From Bradyrhizobium ivorense (lineage in GTDB: Bacteria > Pseudomonadota > Alphaproteobacteria > Rhizobiales > Xanthobacteraceae): a stretch of DNA of 64,000 nt. Positions 1 to 9,749 of the stretch are shown here, one piece after another. The stretch spans positions 26,834 through 90,833 of the forward strand of contig NZ_CAADFC020000010.1 in assembly GCF_900696085.1 (NCBI RefSeq), read 5' to 3'. The translations under genes and the position numbers were made by a program. The notes beneath the pieces are model-generated. The model saw only the letters and a list, made by a program, of their open reading frames with translations, was not told the origin of the DNA and searched no databases. Position 1 is the first letter of the stretch; every line of letters starts with the position of its first letter.

Positions 1-142
1 GCAGTTGTTTGGCCGGCGACATCAGTTGCGAGAAGCAGCGCGCTGTCATTCCGAAGCAGAAGACAGTTTGTGCGGGCGGTCGTGGATGCGGGATGCCAGC
101 GCCCGCTCTTAGCCATGAGCGCAAAGCGGTGCGTAAGGAAAA

Positions 143-295
143 GCAGATTCCGGGGTCATCGAGATCGAAGGTGACGGCAACACTATCCGGGCCCGTCGTC
201 GTGCGGGCCCAAGGATTATAGCGTCGATCGGTAAGCGGCAAAGAGGCCCATCTGGCGAAGTGGTGAGCGATAGGCTATCGGCGCAGAGTTTGTGA
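143..295 (+). pseudogene. Possible IS66 TnpA C-terminal remnant
   Basis: A short open stretch reads SGVIEIEGDGNTIRARR, which resembles the tail of IS66-family TnpA accessory proteins (compare GLIEIDLGNRRRIRVDA in the IS66 TnpA near 63.1 kb of this window). The upstream part of the gene is not visible and the frame runs past the usual end. The call rests on one short motif. Confidence 0.25.
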
Positions 296-311
296 GCCGA
301 TGTGAGCTTCT

Positions 312-933
<622 letters not shown>

Positions 934-1405
934 GCGACCGCAAACGCTTGGGACGCGCTCGCTTTTAACTCATCGGGTCTTCAGATTGGACCCCTCATGT
1001 GTGGTAGGGAGCGCTCGCCGTTGCGAGGTCCTTCCGGACCTATTCCACGCGCAAACTACGCGCCATGTAAGTCATCCAATGATTTGATGAATTGAGCGTC
1101 ACCGATCGTCGCCAGATCGGCACAAATTGTCAGTTAGCGAGTTCAGTGAAGCATCTTCGAAAGATATTATTGGCATCGCGTTCGGAGCGCGGTTTGTGAA
1201 GAAGTGATCATACGTGTTGTATCAACGATCCGGTACTCTAAATCGGAGTTGTAAAGTGAAATCCCGATTGTTCATCCATCAATCGCGACATCATGCGGAT
1301 AATGGGACAACCATCACGGCGTGGCCGCATGGATTTCACGATCCATCTGTCCACCAGTTGGAATTGCGAGCATCTCTGTGTTTAGCTCTTCCTTGAAACG
1401 CAACA
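934..1405. other. Gene-free stretch
   Basis: No convincing coding frame, RNA or promoter was recognised. It probably consists of degraded flank between the IS21 remnant and the GtrA-like gene. Confidence 0.4.
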
Positions 1406-1840
1406 TCACGATCGAACTCGCTCTGATCGGGGTCTGCCAAATACAAAATAGCGACTAATCGCGTAAGAGAGCAGGACGAGAAGGGGAAGGGAAAAGAGTT
1501 GCCCGGCGAGCGGCGATATCGCCAGAGCGGTCAATTTGTCCAGCAGCAGGATATTGACGAGCCAAACGGCTGCTTGGCCAACCACAAAGGGCAGGAGAGT
1601 GGAAAGTCTCCGATTGCGAAACACCAGCCTTCCCGTGGAATGGAAACTAACACCAACGCCGCACGCGGTCGCGACCGTTACGGCAAGTTGATGAGAGTCG
1701 AACAGTAGGTAAACAAGGGCGAACAGAGCGTAGCCGAAGGCGGTGTTGACGGCACCGACGAGAACAAATCGGACCAACGTGACCAGTGTGCGCCCGTCCC
1801 CATAGCCTGGGGCACCATCTCCCTGAACTTCACTAGCCAT
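1406..1840 (-). CDS. GtrA-family membrane protein
   Basis: A protein of about 144 residues with four hydrophobic segments: FVLVGAVNTAFGYALFALVY, LAVTVATACGVGVSF, LPFVVGQAAVWLVNILLL and LFSLPLLVLLSYAISRYFVF. The FVLVGAVNT opening and the closing SRYFVFGR pattern are typical of GtrA-like proteins, small four-TM proteins implicated in moving undecaprenyl-linked sugars across the inner membrane. An upstream in-frame Met exists at 1894, but the Met at 1840 follows a GAGAG stretch and begins nearer the family start. No glycosyltransferase partner (GtrB) is adjacent, so its substrate is unknown and it may be an orphan left by rearrangement. Confidence 0.7.
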   Translation of the reverse strand: MASEVQGDGAPGYGDGRTLVTLVRFVLVGAVNTAFGYALFALVYLLFDSHQLAVTVATACGVGVSFHSTGRLVFRNRRLSTLLPFVVGQAAVWLVNILLLDKLTALAISPLAGQLFSLPLLVLLSYAISRYFVFGRPRSERVRS

Positions 1841-3180
1841 GGCCGTCTCTCGCGCCGCCCGCAGCCATTTCAAGAGCAGGCAACACGATTTCAAGGGGAG
1901 GCCAGGAGCGGTACACGAGCGAAACGACCTTTCCTAAGTACGAGGCGCGATTTGAACGAAGCGAGTGGCGGCAAGGTCGAGGAGTCTATGCTTGCTGATG
2001 AGTCCCTCGGTATAAGGAACGACCCCTACACATGCGCGCGCCCACCAGCCGCGTGCAAGCAAATGATGGCCTCCAGCTCAAGTGCTCTGGCACAGTCTCG
2101 TTATATCGGACCTGGTAAGGTGACAAAGACCCGTGGCATTAATCGACGCGGTGAGTCGGCTCTGCGCAGTTCATGAAATTCGCGGTCTCCCGTTACGTCG
2201 CTGCCTCTGCACGGTCCCGATCTTTCGTCTCCGAATCATCATTTCCGTTCGCGGTTCGGCGTTTTCCGATGGAAGAGTACAGGAAAGAGAAAAGGAGTCT
2301 CCCTACCAAATTCTGGAGGGAAGGGCTGGGCGGCAAGCGTATTATTTGCCCTGAGAGCGAGCCGGCGTGAACAAAATGGAAGTCACGATGACGATTGTAT
2401 CGCTAAGATATCCCGCTGCCAGCCAAGTTTTGCGTCCCCTAGGGGCAATAATCCTGCCGACCGCGCAATCGGTTTTCTACGAAGTAGCCCTAAATAGCGA
2501 TACAATTTCTTAAGCAGGATTTTCCTTCGTGTGAAGGTACAGGGAAAATAGCACGATGGCACGTGCCGACTGCAGGTCGAAGGAGGCATATCCTTACGCC
2601 AAGGAAGCAGAACCGTGGACATAGCCTCGGAGTACCTTCGCCGCGACCGGAGTACCACACAGACTATCGAATCCTGGAAAGCACATCATCTGCGCAGCGG
2701 ACCATTCGCCTGGTCCATGTCGGACTGCTCGCTTGCGCGGTGGCTATTGCGCATTCTTCAGTCGCAAGCACAGAGAGAAGTCGGACTCATTCTGAGTGCT
2801 CGGCCGATCCGCAAGGCGTTGCGAAAACTTGCGACATGCACTGCAGCAATAACAACTGAATATGCCGGGTATTCCGTTGAAACAAACGTCAGCAACATCT
2901 GCTTACATTTGGGCAGGAGAACCACCGGCACCATAACCGGCCGCCATCAGCCGTGCACACCCCTAACTACGGTGGTAGCGCTAATTAGCATACCTTGAGC
3001 CGCCGTTACAGCCTGAACAGCATTGCACCGCAGTCCTGGAAGGCTCGCCTCGCACATCCACGTCTTTGCAGGCAGGATGTGGTGTCCCGCAGCCGTTTTT
3101 GTAGTCCTTTCTGAAGCGTTACGTGAGCGAACAAGGCTGGCCATCACGATCATTGCGTCGCTATTGGCTCGTCCAACAGA
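1841..3180. other. Gene-poor stretch
   Basis: 1.3 kb without a recognisable gene. Short frames on both strands lack family motifs, credible ribosome binding sites and coding-like codon use. It looks like decayed island DNA. Confidence 0.4.
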
Positions 3181-4335
3181 TCACACCAGCACGCCGCTCT
3201 CACTGACGCGACGGAGGTGATAACGCGTATCCCCAAATGTGTTCTCGATCATGGCCAGCCGTTTGAAATAGTGGCCGATCTTGGCCTCCATAGTCATACC
3301 GATCCCGCCGTGTAGTTGAATCGATTGCTGGCCGATAAATTTTCCGCTCATGCCGATCTGCATCTTTGCCGCCGCGACGGTCTTCGCACGCTCGGCCCCG
3401 TCGCCGAAATCGACCGCCATGGTTGCGAACATCGACATCGAGCGCGCCTGTTCCAGTGCAACGAACATATCCGCAACCCGATGCTGGAGGCTCTGAAAGC
3501 TGCCGATCGGCACGCCGAACTGATTTCGCGTTTTGAGATATTCGACAGTGATCTTCAGCGATTCATCCATAGCGCCGACCGCTTCCGCGCAGAGCGCGGT
3601 GCGGGCCTCATCGACCACGCGCTCGATCAGGAGCAAAGCGTTATTGGGATCGCCGATTGCCGCGTGAGCTCCGACTTCCACGCCGGTGAAGGTGATGTCT
3701 GCGGCACGCAGGCCGTCCTGCGTGGGATAGGTTTCCTTAGTGATACCCTTGACGTTACTAGGCACGAGGAAGACGCCGATACCGGCCGTGTCGCGCTGCG
3801 CACCCTCGGTGCGCGCGGTGACGACAAGCGTGTCGGCGCTCTCACCATTGATGACGACGAATTTCTTGCCCTCGATCACCCAGCTCTGCCCCCTCTTCCT
3901 CGCCGACGTCGTGACGTCGTGAAGGTCATACCGCGAATCCTTCTCGAGCTGTGCGAAGGCAAAAGTCTTCCTGCCGTCGATGATCGGGGGGATGTGCTCC
4001 GCTCTCTGCGCGGCCGAGCCGCCATGACGCAGGAAGCCGCCGCTGATCACTACCGTTGCGAGATACGGCTCCAGCACCAACGCCTTTCCAAGCGCGTCCA
4101 TCACGATCATGGCTTCCACCGCGCCGAGACCAAAGCCGCCATCCACTTCCGCGAAGGGAAGGCCCAAGAGACCCTGCTCGGCGAGCCGGCGCCAGATGTC
4201 TTGGCTCCAACCGCCCGTCTCCTTCATGTACTTCTTGCGCTGCGTGAACTGATAGCCGTCGCTGAGTAATCCATCGACAGCTTCCTTAAGCAGCCGCTGC
4301 TCCTCGGATAACTCGAAATCCATTTTTCTCGGCAT
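3181..4335 (-). CDS. pimD: Pimeloyl-CoA dehydrogenase small subunit-like (acyl-CoA dehydrogenase)
   Basis: A 384-residue acyl-CoA dehydrogenase-like flavoprotein of the PimD type, the small subunit of the heteromeric pimeloyl-CoA dehydrogenase described in Rhodopseudomonas-type pim operons. It would act with PimC in the first oxidation step on dicarboxyl-CoA thioesters. The N-terminal helical domain starts MDFELSEEQRLLKEAVDG, the middle beta domain holds FAFAQLE and VIEGKKFVV, and the C-terminal helical domain ends HGGIGMTMEAKIGHYFKRL. A second possible start is the Met four codons in (4323), which matches the family start. It lies 109 bp downstream of pimC on the same strand, so it is probably cotranscribed from the NifA/sigma-54 promoter ahead of pimC. 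A strong hairpin lies between the two genes. Confidence 0.85.
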   Translation of the reverse strand: MPRKMDFELSEEQRLLKEAVDGLLSDGYQFTQRKKYMKETGGWSQDIWRRLAEQGLLGLPFAEVDGGFGLGAVEAMIVMDALGKALVLEPYLATVVISGGFLRHGGSAAQRAEHIPPIIDGRKTFAFAQLEKDSRYDLHDVTTSARKRGQSWVIEGKKFVVINGESADTLVVTARTEGAQRDTAGIGVFLVPSNVKGITKETYPTQDGLRAADITFTGVEVGAHAAIGDPNNALLLIERVVDEARTALCAEAVGAMDESLKITVEYLKTRNQFGVPIGSFQSLQHRVADMFVALEQARSMSMFATMAVDFGDGAERAKTVAAAKMQIGMSGKFIGQQSIQLHGGIGMTMEAKIGHYFKRLAMIENTFGDTRYHLRRVSESGVLV

Positions 4336-4365
4336 CCCGTAACTGACAGGTGTTTACCCACGCGC

Positions 4366-4420
4366 GGGAAGGACGGGTTGTCCGATGCGCAGAGAGGGGC
4401 GCCCCACCCCGTCCCTTCCC
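4366..4420 (-). other. Intercistronic hairpin between pimC and pimD
   Basis: GGGAAGGACGGG (4366-4377) faces CCCGTCCCTTCCC (4408-4420), complementary apart from one extra C. Inside it lies the perfect palindrome GGGGCGCCCC (4396-4405). There is no T-run for a simple terminator, so it may stabilise pimC mRNA or attenuate pimD. Confidence 0.5.
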
Positions 4421-4444
4421 ACTAGAGGGCCGGAAAGGACGAAA

Positions 4445-5623
4445 TTAGAGCCCCAGCACCGCCTTCGTGATGATGTTGCGCTGGATCTCATTCGAGCCCC
4501 CGTAGATCGAGACCTTGCGGTTGTTAAAGTAGCTCTGCGCGATCCAATCCGTCGCTTCGTATGACGAATCGGGATGCTCGCCGTAAGGCGCTGCGAACGG
4601 CCCGATCACCTCCATCAATAGCTCCGTTGTGGTCTGCTGGATTTCCGAACCCTTGATCTTGAGCACGGAAGAGGCTGGATTGGGCTTGCCCTTTTCATGC
4701 TTGGTTTCATCCGCGACGACCCGCAGCTGCGTCAGCTCCAGAGCCTTCAGCTCGACTTCACAGGCCGCCAGCCTCTCGCGGAAGGCAGGATCTTCAAGCA
4801 CTGGACGGCCGCCCGACTTGAACTTCGAGGCGAGTTCCTTGATGCGGCGGAGGCGCTCCTTGGAGACGCCGACGCGCGCAATGCCGGTGCGTTCATTGCC
4901 GAGCAGGAATTTCGCGTAGTCCCAGCCCTTGTTCTCCTCGCCGACGAGATTTTCCACGGGCACCTCGACGTCGTCTAAGAACACCTCGTTGATCTCATGA
5001 CCACCGTCGATGGTCTGGATCGGGCGCACCGTGATGCCCCTGCTCTTCATATTTACTAGGATGAAGGAGATGCCCGCCTGTTTCTTGGCGGTCGGATCGG
5101 TGCGGCAAAGGCAGAAGATCATGTCGGCATATTGGGCCAGGGTTGTCCACGTCTTCTGGCCGTTAATGACGTACTTGTCGCCCTTTCGTTCCGCCTTGGT
5201 CTTTAGCGAAGCTAGGTCCGAGCCGGATCCTGGCTCGGAAAAACCTTGGCACCACCAATCGTCCATGTTAGCGATCCGCGGCAGATAATGTTTCTTCTGT
5301 GTCTCGCTTCCGAAAGTATAGATGACTGGCCCGACCATGGCGACGCCGAAGGCAAGTGGCACTGGCGCCGGATACATCTGCAGCTCTTCTTTGAATATGT
5401 ACTGTTGCACCGAGGTCCAGCCGGTCCCGCCATACTCCTTCGGCCATTGGCTCACGCACCAACCTTTCTTGTTCAGGATGCGCCACCAAGCTACCATCTC
5501 GTCTTTGGACAGTTGCGCCCCTTCGACCAGCTTGCGTCGCATCTCCGGCGGCACGGTTTCGCGCAGGAACTGCCGAACCTCTTCTCGGAAAGCACGCTCC
5601 TCATTGGTGAATGCGAGATCCAT
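4445..5623 (-). CDS. pimC: Pimeloyl-CoA dehydrogenase large subunit-like (acyl-CoA dehydrogenase)
   Basis: A 392-residue acyl-CoA dehydrogenase matching PimC. It has FTNEERAFREEVRQFL at the N-terminus, the flavin/substrate loop QGFSEPGSGSDLASLKTKAE, KYVINGQKTWTT, and the C-terminal signature YGGSNEIQRNIITKAVLGL. The Gly in the YGGSNE position replaces the Glu used as base in short-chain enzymes, as is usual in this subfamily. The frame is open for 82 codons further upstream, but the Met at 5623 follows AGGAGG at good spacing and begins exactly at the family start. The gene heads the pimC-pimD unit and is preceded by a consensus sigma-54 promoter at 5861-5876 and a NifA site at 5956-5971. The likely role is degradation of pimeloyl-CoA or related dicarboxylic acids in the bacteroid, possibly tied to biotin precursor metabolism. 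Confidence 0.88.
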   Translation of the reverse strand: MDLAFTNEERAFREEVRQFLRETVPPEMRRKLVEGAQLSKDEMVAWWRILNKKGWCVSQWPKEYGGTGWTSVQQYIFKEELQMYPAPVPLAFGVAMVGPVIYTFGSETQKKHYLPRIANMDDWWCQGFSEPGSGSDLASLKTKAERKGDKYVINGQKTWTTLAQYADMIFCLCRTDPTAKKQAGISFILVNMKSRGITVRPIQTIDGGHEINEVFLDDVEVPVENLVGEENKGWDYAKFLLGNERTGIARVGVSKERLRRIKELASKFKSGGRPVLEDPAFRERLAACEVELKALELTQLRVVADETKHEKGKPNPASSVLKIKGSEIQQTTTELLMEVIGPFAAPYGEHPDSSYEATDWIAQSYFNNRKVSIYGGSNEIQRNIITKAVLGL

Positions 5624-5860
5624 AGCCTCCTCCTGTGGGCAGTTCAATATTGAGCGACGTGAATCCCGAAGAGCGGGAGTTCCGAAACGGTTACCGGCCC
5701 CTTCTTGAAGTTGAAGCTGGGTCCTCTCCCAGGGCGTCGTTTGCTTCACTCGAGACATGCTCCGGATCAGCCGGCTGCTGGTCGCTCGCGCGTTTTGGCT
5801 CATGATGCGGCTCAGGATACACTCGATCCTTTCCGGAAGAACTTCTTGCCGATAGGCATA

Positions 5861-5876
5861 AGCAACCATTGTGCCA
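5861..5876 (-). promoter_or_regulatory. Sigma-54 (-24/-12) promoter of pimCD
   Basis: On the minus strand the sequence is TGGCACAATGGTTGCT, a full match to TGGCAC-N5-TTGCW. The predicted transcription start is near 5850, giving a leader of about 227 nt before the pimC start codon. Confidence 0.88.
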
Positions 5877-5955
5877 CAGACACTGAAGCGGATTGCGCAT
5901 CGATCCTTTGAGCCTGCGTGGCAAATGATCGTAATGGCGACAGCTCTTGTGGCAT

Positions 5956-5971
5956 TGTCAAAAACGAGACA
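5956..5971 (-). promoter_or_regulatory. NifA upstream activator site for pimCD
   Basis: TGTCAAAAACGAGACA fits TGT-N10-ACA exactly and is centred about 113 bp upstream of the predicted start, a normal NifA distance. Confidence 0.82.
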
Positions 5972-6849
5972 AAGTCACAACAAACAACGGCACGAATCAC
6001 GCCTCCGATAGGCGGTGGTAGCAACATATGTTCTTCGAAGATCCGAGCCGAGCGATGCCAGTGGGTGAGGATGGACAACGGCAGCTTTCTCGAATTGGCT
6101 GCTCACGGCAGTCTTCCCGACGGCCACTCCACCACGCTATTATGAGTCTTCTGGAAGCAGCAGTGCTCTCGCGTTCTTGGGTGCGGCGCCCTCTCAAAGC
6201 TGGAACCATTCCATTGCAATCCGGTGCAGTTGCTCATGATCATGAAGGAACAAGGATTTGCAGTGACCGCGATAGATGACTCGCGAGTTCGTCGAATGCG
6301 GGATTCGTCCCGCCCGCGTGGGAGTATTTGCTTGCGCATGCGCTGCTTGTGCCTCCGGCCTATCTGGATTACCAAGCGCGATCGACGTGATCTCCTAGTC
6401 AATAAGCTGCAACAAGACATCGAGAGTCACTGTGGCGCAGTCGCACCAAGATGGGTGACGACGTTATTTGACGCCGATTGGGAATAGTCTTAGCAATTCC
6501 CACTTCTATCGGTGAATCTGCAGGGGCTATCAAGGACTGGCGATCAGACGTATCGACATGCCATCGGCGATCACGCAGCAAGGCCGGCAGGGCTGATAAC
6601 TCCGGCAACGGCATCGTGCCAATCTTCCCCAAAACGCGCTGGCTCGGGCGCAGCGTAGCCGCGTCACACTCGGTGTTGGGGTTACTAGATTTCGCTTCAC
6701 GCCGGCGAGCAGCTATTCTTTGTCGCGCACACTACTCGTGGCCGCGGACCCAAGGCTACCTAATACCAATCCGCTGAGGTGGTGACTCACGGCGGGCATT
6801 CCCAAATCAGAGGATCGATGATTCAACATGGCAACTGGAGGGAGTTGCC

Positions 6850-7398
6850 ATGGGCCAGCCGATTGCGGTTCGAACGGATTTTGCAGCGGTTGAGGTGCGC
6901 CGGCTGGCGCGGCGGGCGAAGGACAGCGATCAGGTCCGGCGGCTTCTGGCGATCGCTGCGGTGCTCGATGGCGCATCGCGGGCGGAGGCCGCCAAGGTCG
7001 GCGGGATGGACCGGCAGACGCTTCGCGACTGGGTGATCAGATTCAACGAGCAAGGGCCTGATGGTCTGATCAATGTTCCCGCGCCAGGTGCGCCGGCGAA
7101 GCTCAACACGGAGCACCGGGCGTTTCTGGCGCGGATCGTGGACGAAGGGCCGACCCCGCCCATCCATGGCGTGGTGCGCTGGCGGGCCTGTGACCTGATC
7201 ATGCGGCTGCATGAGGAGTTCGGCATCTCGGTGTCAGACGATACGGTCTATCGAGCCCTCAAGGACCTCGGCTTCTCACACGTCAGCGCCCGGCCGAGAG
7301 CATACAAGCAGGATCCCGAGGCGATCGAGGCATTTAAAAAAAATTCCACGCTCGCGTGGAGGAAATCCGCAGCAGCCTTGCGCCGGACACGCCGGTAG
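6850..7398 (+). CDS. IS630 transposase, frame A (helix-turn-helix part)
   Basis: The first frame, 182 residues, holds the DNA-binding helix-turn-helix region (RAEAAKVGGMDRQTLRDWV) and a second winged/HTH segment ending in YKQDPEAIEAFKKN. The ATG follows GGAGGGAGTTGCC, a strong ribosome binding site. At 7336-7343 lies a run of eight A in the context TTT AAA AAA AAT. A -1 ribosomal shift or transcriptional slippage there joins this frame to the DDE frame and gives ...EAFKKKFHARVEEI..., the expected continuous transposase. The unshifted product ends a little later as a short regulatory-type protein. Confidence 0.85.
   Translation: MGQPIAVRTDFAAVEVRRLARRAKDSDQVRRLLAIAAVLDGASRAEAAKVGGMDRQTLRDWVIRFNEQGPDGLINVPAPGAPAKLNTEHRAFLARIVDEGPTPPIHGVVRWRACDLIMRLHEEFGISVSDDTVYRALKDLGFSHVSARPRAYKQDPEAIEAFKKNSTLAWRKSAAALRRTRR
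7336..7343 (+). promoter_or_regulatory. A8 slippery site for transposase frameshifting
   Basis: Eight consecutive A residues after TTT at the end of frame A, in the region where frames A and B overlap. Either -1 frameshifting or addition of one A in the mRNA restores the full DDE transposase. Confidence 0.7.
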
Positions 7399-7919
7399 AG
7401 GTGTGGTTCCAGGATGAGATGCGGGTGGGGCAGAAGAACAAGCTCACCTATCGCTGGGCTAGAAAGGGATCGCGGCCGCGGGCCACTCACGACCAGCGCA
7501 CGCAATCGACCTACCTGTTCGGTGCCGTGTGCCCGGAGCTCGGAACCGGCGCGGCACTGGTTCTGCCCTTCTGTAACAGCGAGGCCATGCAGCTTCATCT
7601 CAACGAGATCGCAAGCAAGGTCAGCCCTGGCGCCCACGCCATCGTCATCCTCGATCAGGCTGGGTGGCACGGAGCGAAGGAGCTGAAGATCCCGCACAAC
7701 ATCTCGCTGATGCCGTTGCCGCCGCGTTCGCCCGAGCTGAACAGCCAGGAGAATATCTGGCAGTTCATGCGCCAAAACTGGCTGTCAAACCGCGTCTTCA
7801 AATCCTATGACAACATCGTCGATCACTGCTGTTTCGCCTGGAACACTCTCATCGATCAGCCGTGGAAGATCATGTCAATCGCGCTCCGCGATTGGGCCTA
7901 CATCGGTCGATCAATTTGA
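7356..7919 (+). CDS. IS630 transposase, frame B (DDE catalytic part)
   Basis: The catalytic half of the IS630 transposase. It has the first Asp in VWFQDEMRVGQKN, the second in VILDQAGWH, and the last acidic residue in PPRSPELNSQENIWQ. The nominal ATG at 7356 is probably not used. The domain starts upstream in this frame and is reached by slippage on the eight-A run at 7336-7343. It closes with WAYIGRSI just inside the right inverted repeat. The catalytic triad appears complete. Confidence 0.85.
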   Translation: MEEIRSSLAPDTPVEVWFQDEMRVGQKNKLTYRWARKGSRPRATHDQRTQSTYLFGAVCPELGTGAALVLPFCNSEAMQLHLNEIASKVSPGAHAIVILDQAGWHGAKELKIPHNISLMPLPPRSPELNSQENIWQFMRQNWLSNRVFKSYDNIVDHCCFAWNTLIDQPWKIMSIALRDWAYIGRSI

Positions 7920-8164
7920 GGATTGGTATAAGCCCTGAGCTGAGAAGTGGCGTGACGCTGGCGCCGTCACGGCGGATGTGGGCAACCGCGCCGATCGCGC
8001 GAAGTTTTTACCGTAGGAACTGTCCGCAAGCACTCGGAATCTAGCGACCACGATTCCTGCGTCGTTAGAAAGACGACTTCCCACGTGCAGAGGACGATTG
8101 CCACGGTGATCGTGCATCCGTTCGAAGCCGCTGATCATAAATCCAGTCTGACAGCATGTGAACC

Positions 8165-9013
8165 TCAGCGTCGCTCCCGCACCGAGCCCTCCTGGGCGAC
8201 GGACGCAATCAGCGCACCGTCGGATCTAAAGATCAGGCCTCGCGTGAGGCCGCGGCCGGCTTGCGCGCTTGGTGAATCATGCGCATAAAGTAGCCAATCG
8301 TCGACGCGGAACCGCCGATGAAACCACATTGCGTGGTCGAGGCTCACGGCCATTATCCGCCTATCGAAGGGCGCACGGCCGTGGCGCGCGGTTACCGCAT
8401 CGAGCAGCGAGTAATCGGAGGCATAGGCCAGCGCGCACATATGCAGCGCCGGCTCGTCCGGTAGCTTCTCGGCAATTCTAATCCACATATGAACGCGGCC
8501 GTCATCGACCTTCTGGCCCAGATACCGGCCAGTCTCGACCGGGCTCAGGTCGATCGCATAGTATCGGCGAATGAACTCAGGCCTTTCGACAAATGTAGGC
8601 GGCTCGAATACTTCCTTGACTGTGCATTTTTCTCGCGGCGGAACCACGGGCATTTTGGCTTGGTGGTCGAAAGCGCCCTTCTCCTCGGCATGGAAGGACA
8701 TCACGATCGACAAAATTTCATTGCTACGCTGCATCGCGGTCACGCGCCTGATTGAATAGCTGTTGTCGTCGCGCAAATGCTCGACTTGAAAAATGATTGG
8801 AAAATGCGTTTCGCCAGCTTGGATAAAACAGCAGTGAAGCGAATGTGGCAGCCGGCGTTCCGCTGTTCGGCATGCCGCGACCATTGCCTGGGCGATCACT
8901 TGGCCGCCGAATAATACTCGGGCACCGCTGCCCGCGGCATTGCCGCGAAATAGGTTTCTCTCGATCGGTTCTAGATCGAGAAGGGCACGCAGGTCGAGCA
9001 GGATCTCGGACAT
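8165..9013 (-). CDS. tesB: Acyl-CoA thioesterase II (TesB), copy 1
   Basis: A 282-residue double hot-dog thioesterase of the TesB family, which hydrolyses acyl-CoA to free acid and CoA. Family signatures are VLFGGQVIAQAM, LPHSLHCCFIQAG, YSIRRVTAMQ in the first fold and YASDYSLLDAV, SLDHAMWFHRRFRVDDWLLY, GRGLTRGLIF in the second, including the catalytic Asp-type SLDHA motif. The start follows GGAGG with eight bases between. A consensus sigma-54 promoter (9248-9263) and NifA site (9335-9350) lie upstream, so it belongs to the symbiotic nitrogen-fixation regulon. A diverged second copy is at 18460-19320. Confidence 0.9.
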   Translation of the reverse strand: MSEILLDLRALLDLEPIERNLFRGNAAGSGARVLFGGQVIAQAMVAACRTAERRLPHSLHCCFIQAGETHFPIIFQVEHLRDDNSYSIRRVTAMQRSNEILSIVMSFHAEEKGAFDHQAKMPVVPPREKCTVKEVFEPPTFVERPEFIRRYYAIDLSPVETGRYLGQKVDDGRVHMWIRIAEKLPDEPALHMCALAYASDYSLLDAVTARHGRAPFDRRIMAVSLDHAMWFHRRFRVDDWLLYAHDSPSAQAGRGLTRGLIFRSDGALIASVAQEGSVRERR

Positions 9014-9247
9014 TGATGTGCCTCCAGCTCTTCAGCGACGATTACGGGCTCGACGCAGCCATAATCTACAGTATGTCCACGTGCTCATCGAGCCGTCATG
9101 GAATGCACGGCGCTTTGTCTCGGGCTCCGTTCCGCCGTTGCCCCGTGCAGTCAGAAAGCGCGGCCTGAAGGCGCTCGTGTAACGACGAATTCATTTGAAC
9201 TCTGCGGTATACCTAGCGTGCGAACGACACTATCCGTGACAATCCCC

Positions 9248-9263
9248 AGCAATTCGCGTGCCG
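9248..9263 (-). promoter_or_regulatory. Sigma-54 (-24/-12) promoter of tesB copy 1
   Basis: The minus strand reads CGGCACGCGAATTGCT, matching TGGCAC-N5-TTGCW except for the first base. The predicted start is near 9237. Confidence 0.8.
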
Positions 9264-9334
9264 CCAGGATTGTGTGCATTGCTTGACGAGTCAGAATGCC
9301 CATGGGTCTTGTTCTCTCGCAGCGAACTGCTCAC

Positions 9335-9350
9335 TGTTTTGGTCCCGACA
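9335..9350 (-). promoter_or_regulatory. NifA upstream activator site for tesB copy 1
   Basis: TGTTTTGGTCCCGACA fits TGT-N10-ACA exactly and is centred about 105 bp upstream of the predicted start. Confidence 0.78.
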
Positions 9351-9749
9351 TGTGCGTCTCCAGCTCGACACTGGCAAGACGACAGTCCCGCGTGAAGTCA
9401 CGACGGTTGCATCTCATACCGGAGTTGGCCACAGCCGCATCGAAACAATCCCGCAGACGCTCACATGAGTAAATCGAAGCGGGGCGTTGATCGTAAAACG
9501 ATTAGGACTTTCAGCCGTTTGGAATTGATCCGCTGTGGACTGGAGGAGAAGACGTGTTGTATACCAGCCATGACTTCCCGCGAACAAACGGGCTGAGGCG
9601 TCCGAAGAGCTTGCCAACAAAACTCGATTTGATTTCTGACCGCGCAAGCAGCTTGAACGTTCTGGACAGGAGTGGAGCAGCCGCCTAACTGTGCGCACAG
9701 TACAAGCTGATTAGGATACGCACGGGTCAGATCGCAGATCACTGCGGCA

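Larger units (their letters stand above)
5624..6760. other. pimC leader and gene-free flank
   Basis: Contains the pimC leader (about 227 nt), its -24/-12 promoter and its NifA site (listed separately). From about 6000 to the IS630 end at 6761 no gene or RNA was recognised. Confidence 0.5.
6761..7930 (+). mobile_element. IS630-family insertion sequence
   Basis: A 1.17 kb element carrying a two-frame IS630 transposase. The ends carry imperfect inverted repeats: ATACCAATCC at 6763-6772 and GGATTGGTAT at 7920-7929. TA dinucleotides lie at both borders, as expected for this family's target, though the exact TA duplication is ambiguous by a base. Both frames are intact, so it may still be active. 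Confidence 0.85.
9014..9749. other. tesB copy 1 leader, promoter and gene-free flank
   Basis: Holds a leader of about 224 nt, then the sigma-54 promoter and NifA site listed separately. From about 9360 to 9749 nothing was recognised. Confidence 0.5.

Noticed and set aside
3316..4269. Long plus-strand frame of 317 codons opposite pimD
   Set aside because: Antisense shadow of an acyl-CoA dehydrogenase gene with full family motifs on the other strand.
5624..5869. N-terminal 82-codon extension of PimC
   Set aside because: It starts beyond the predicted transcription start of the sigma-54 promoter, and the family start at 5623 has a strong ribosome binding site.
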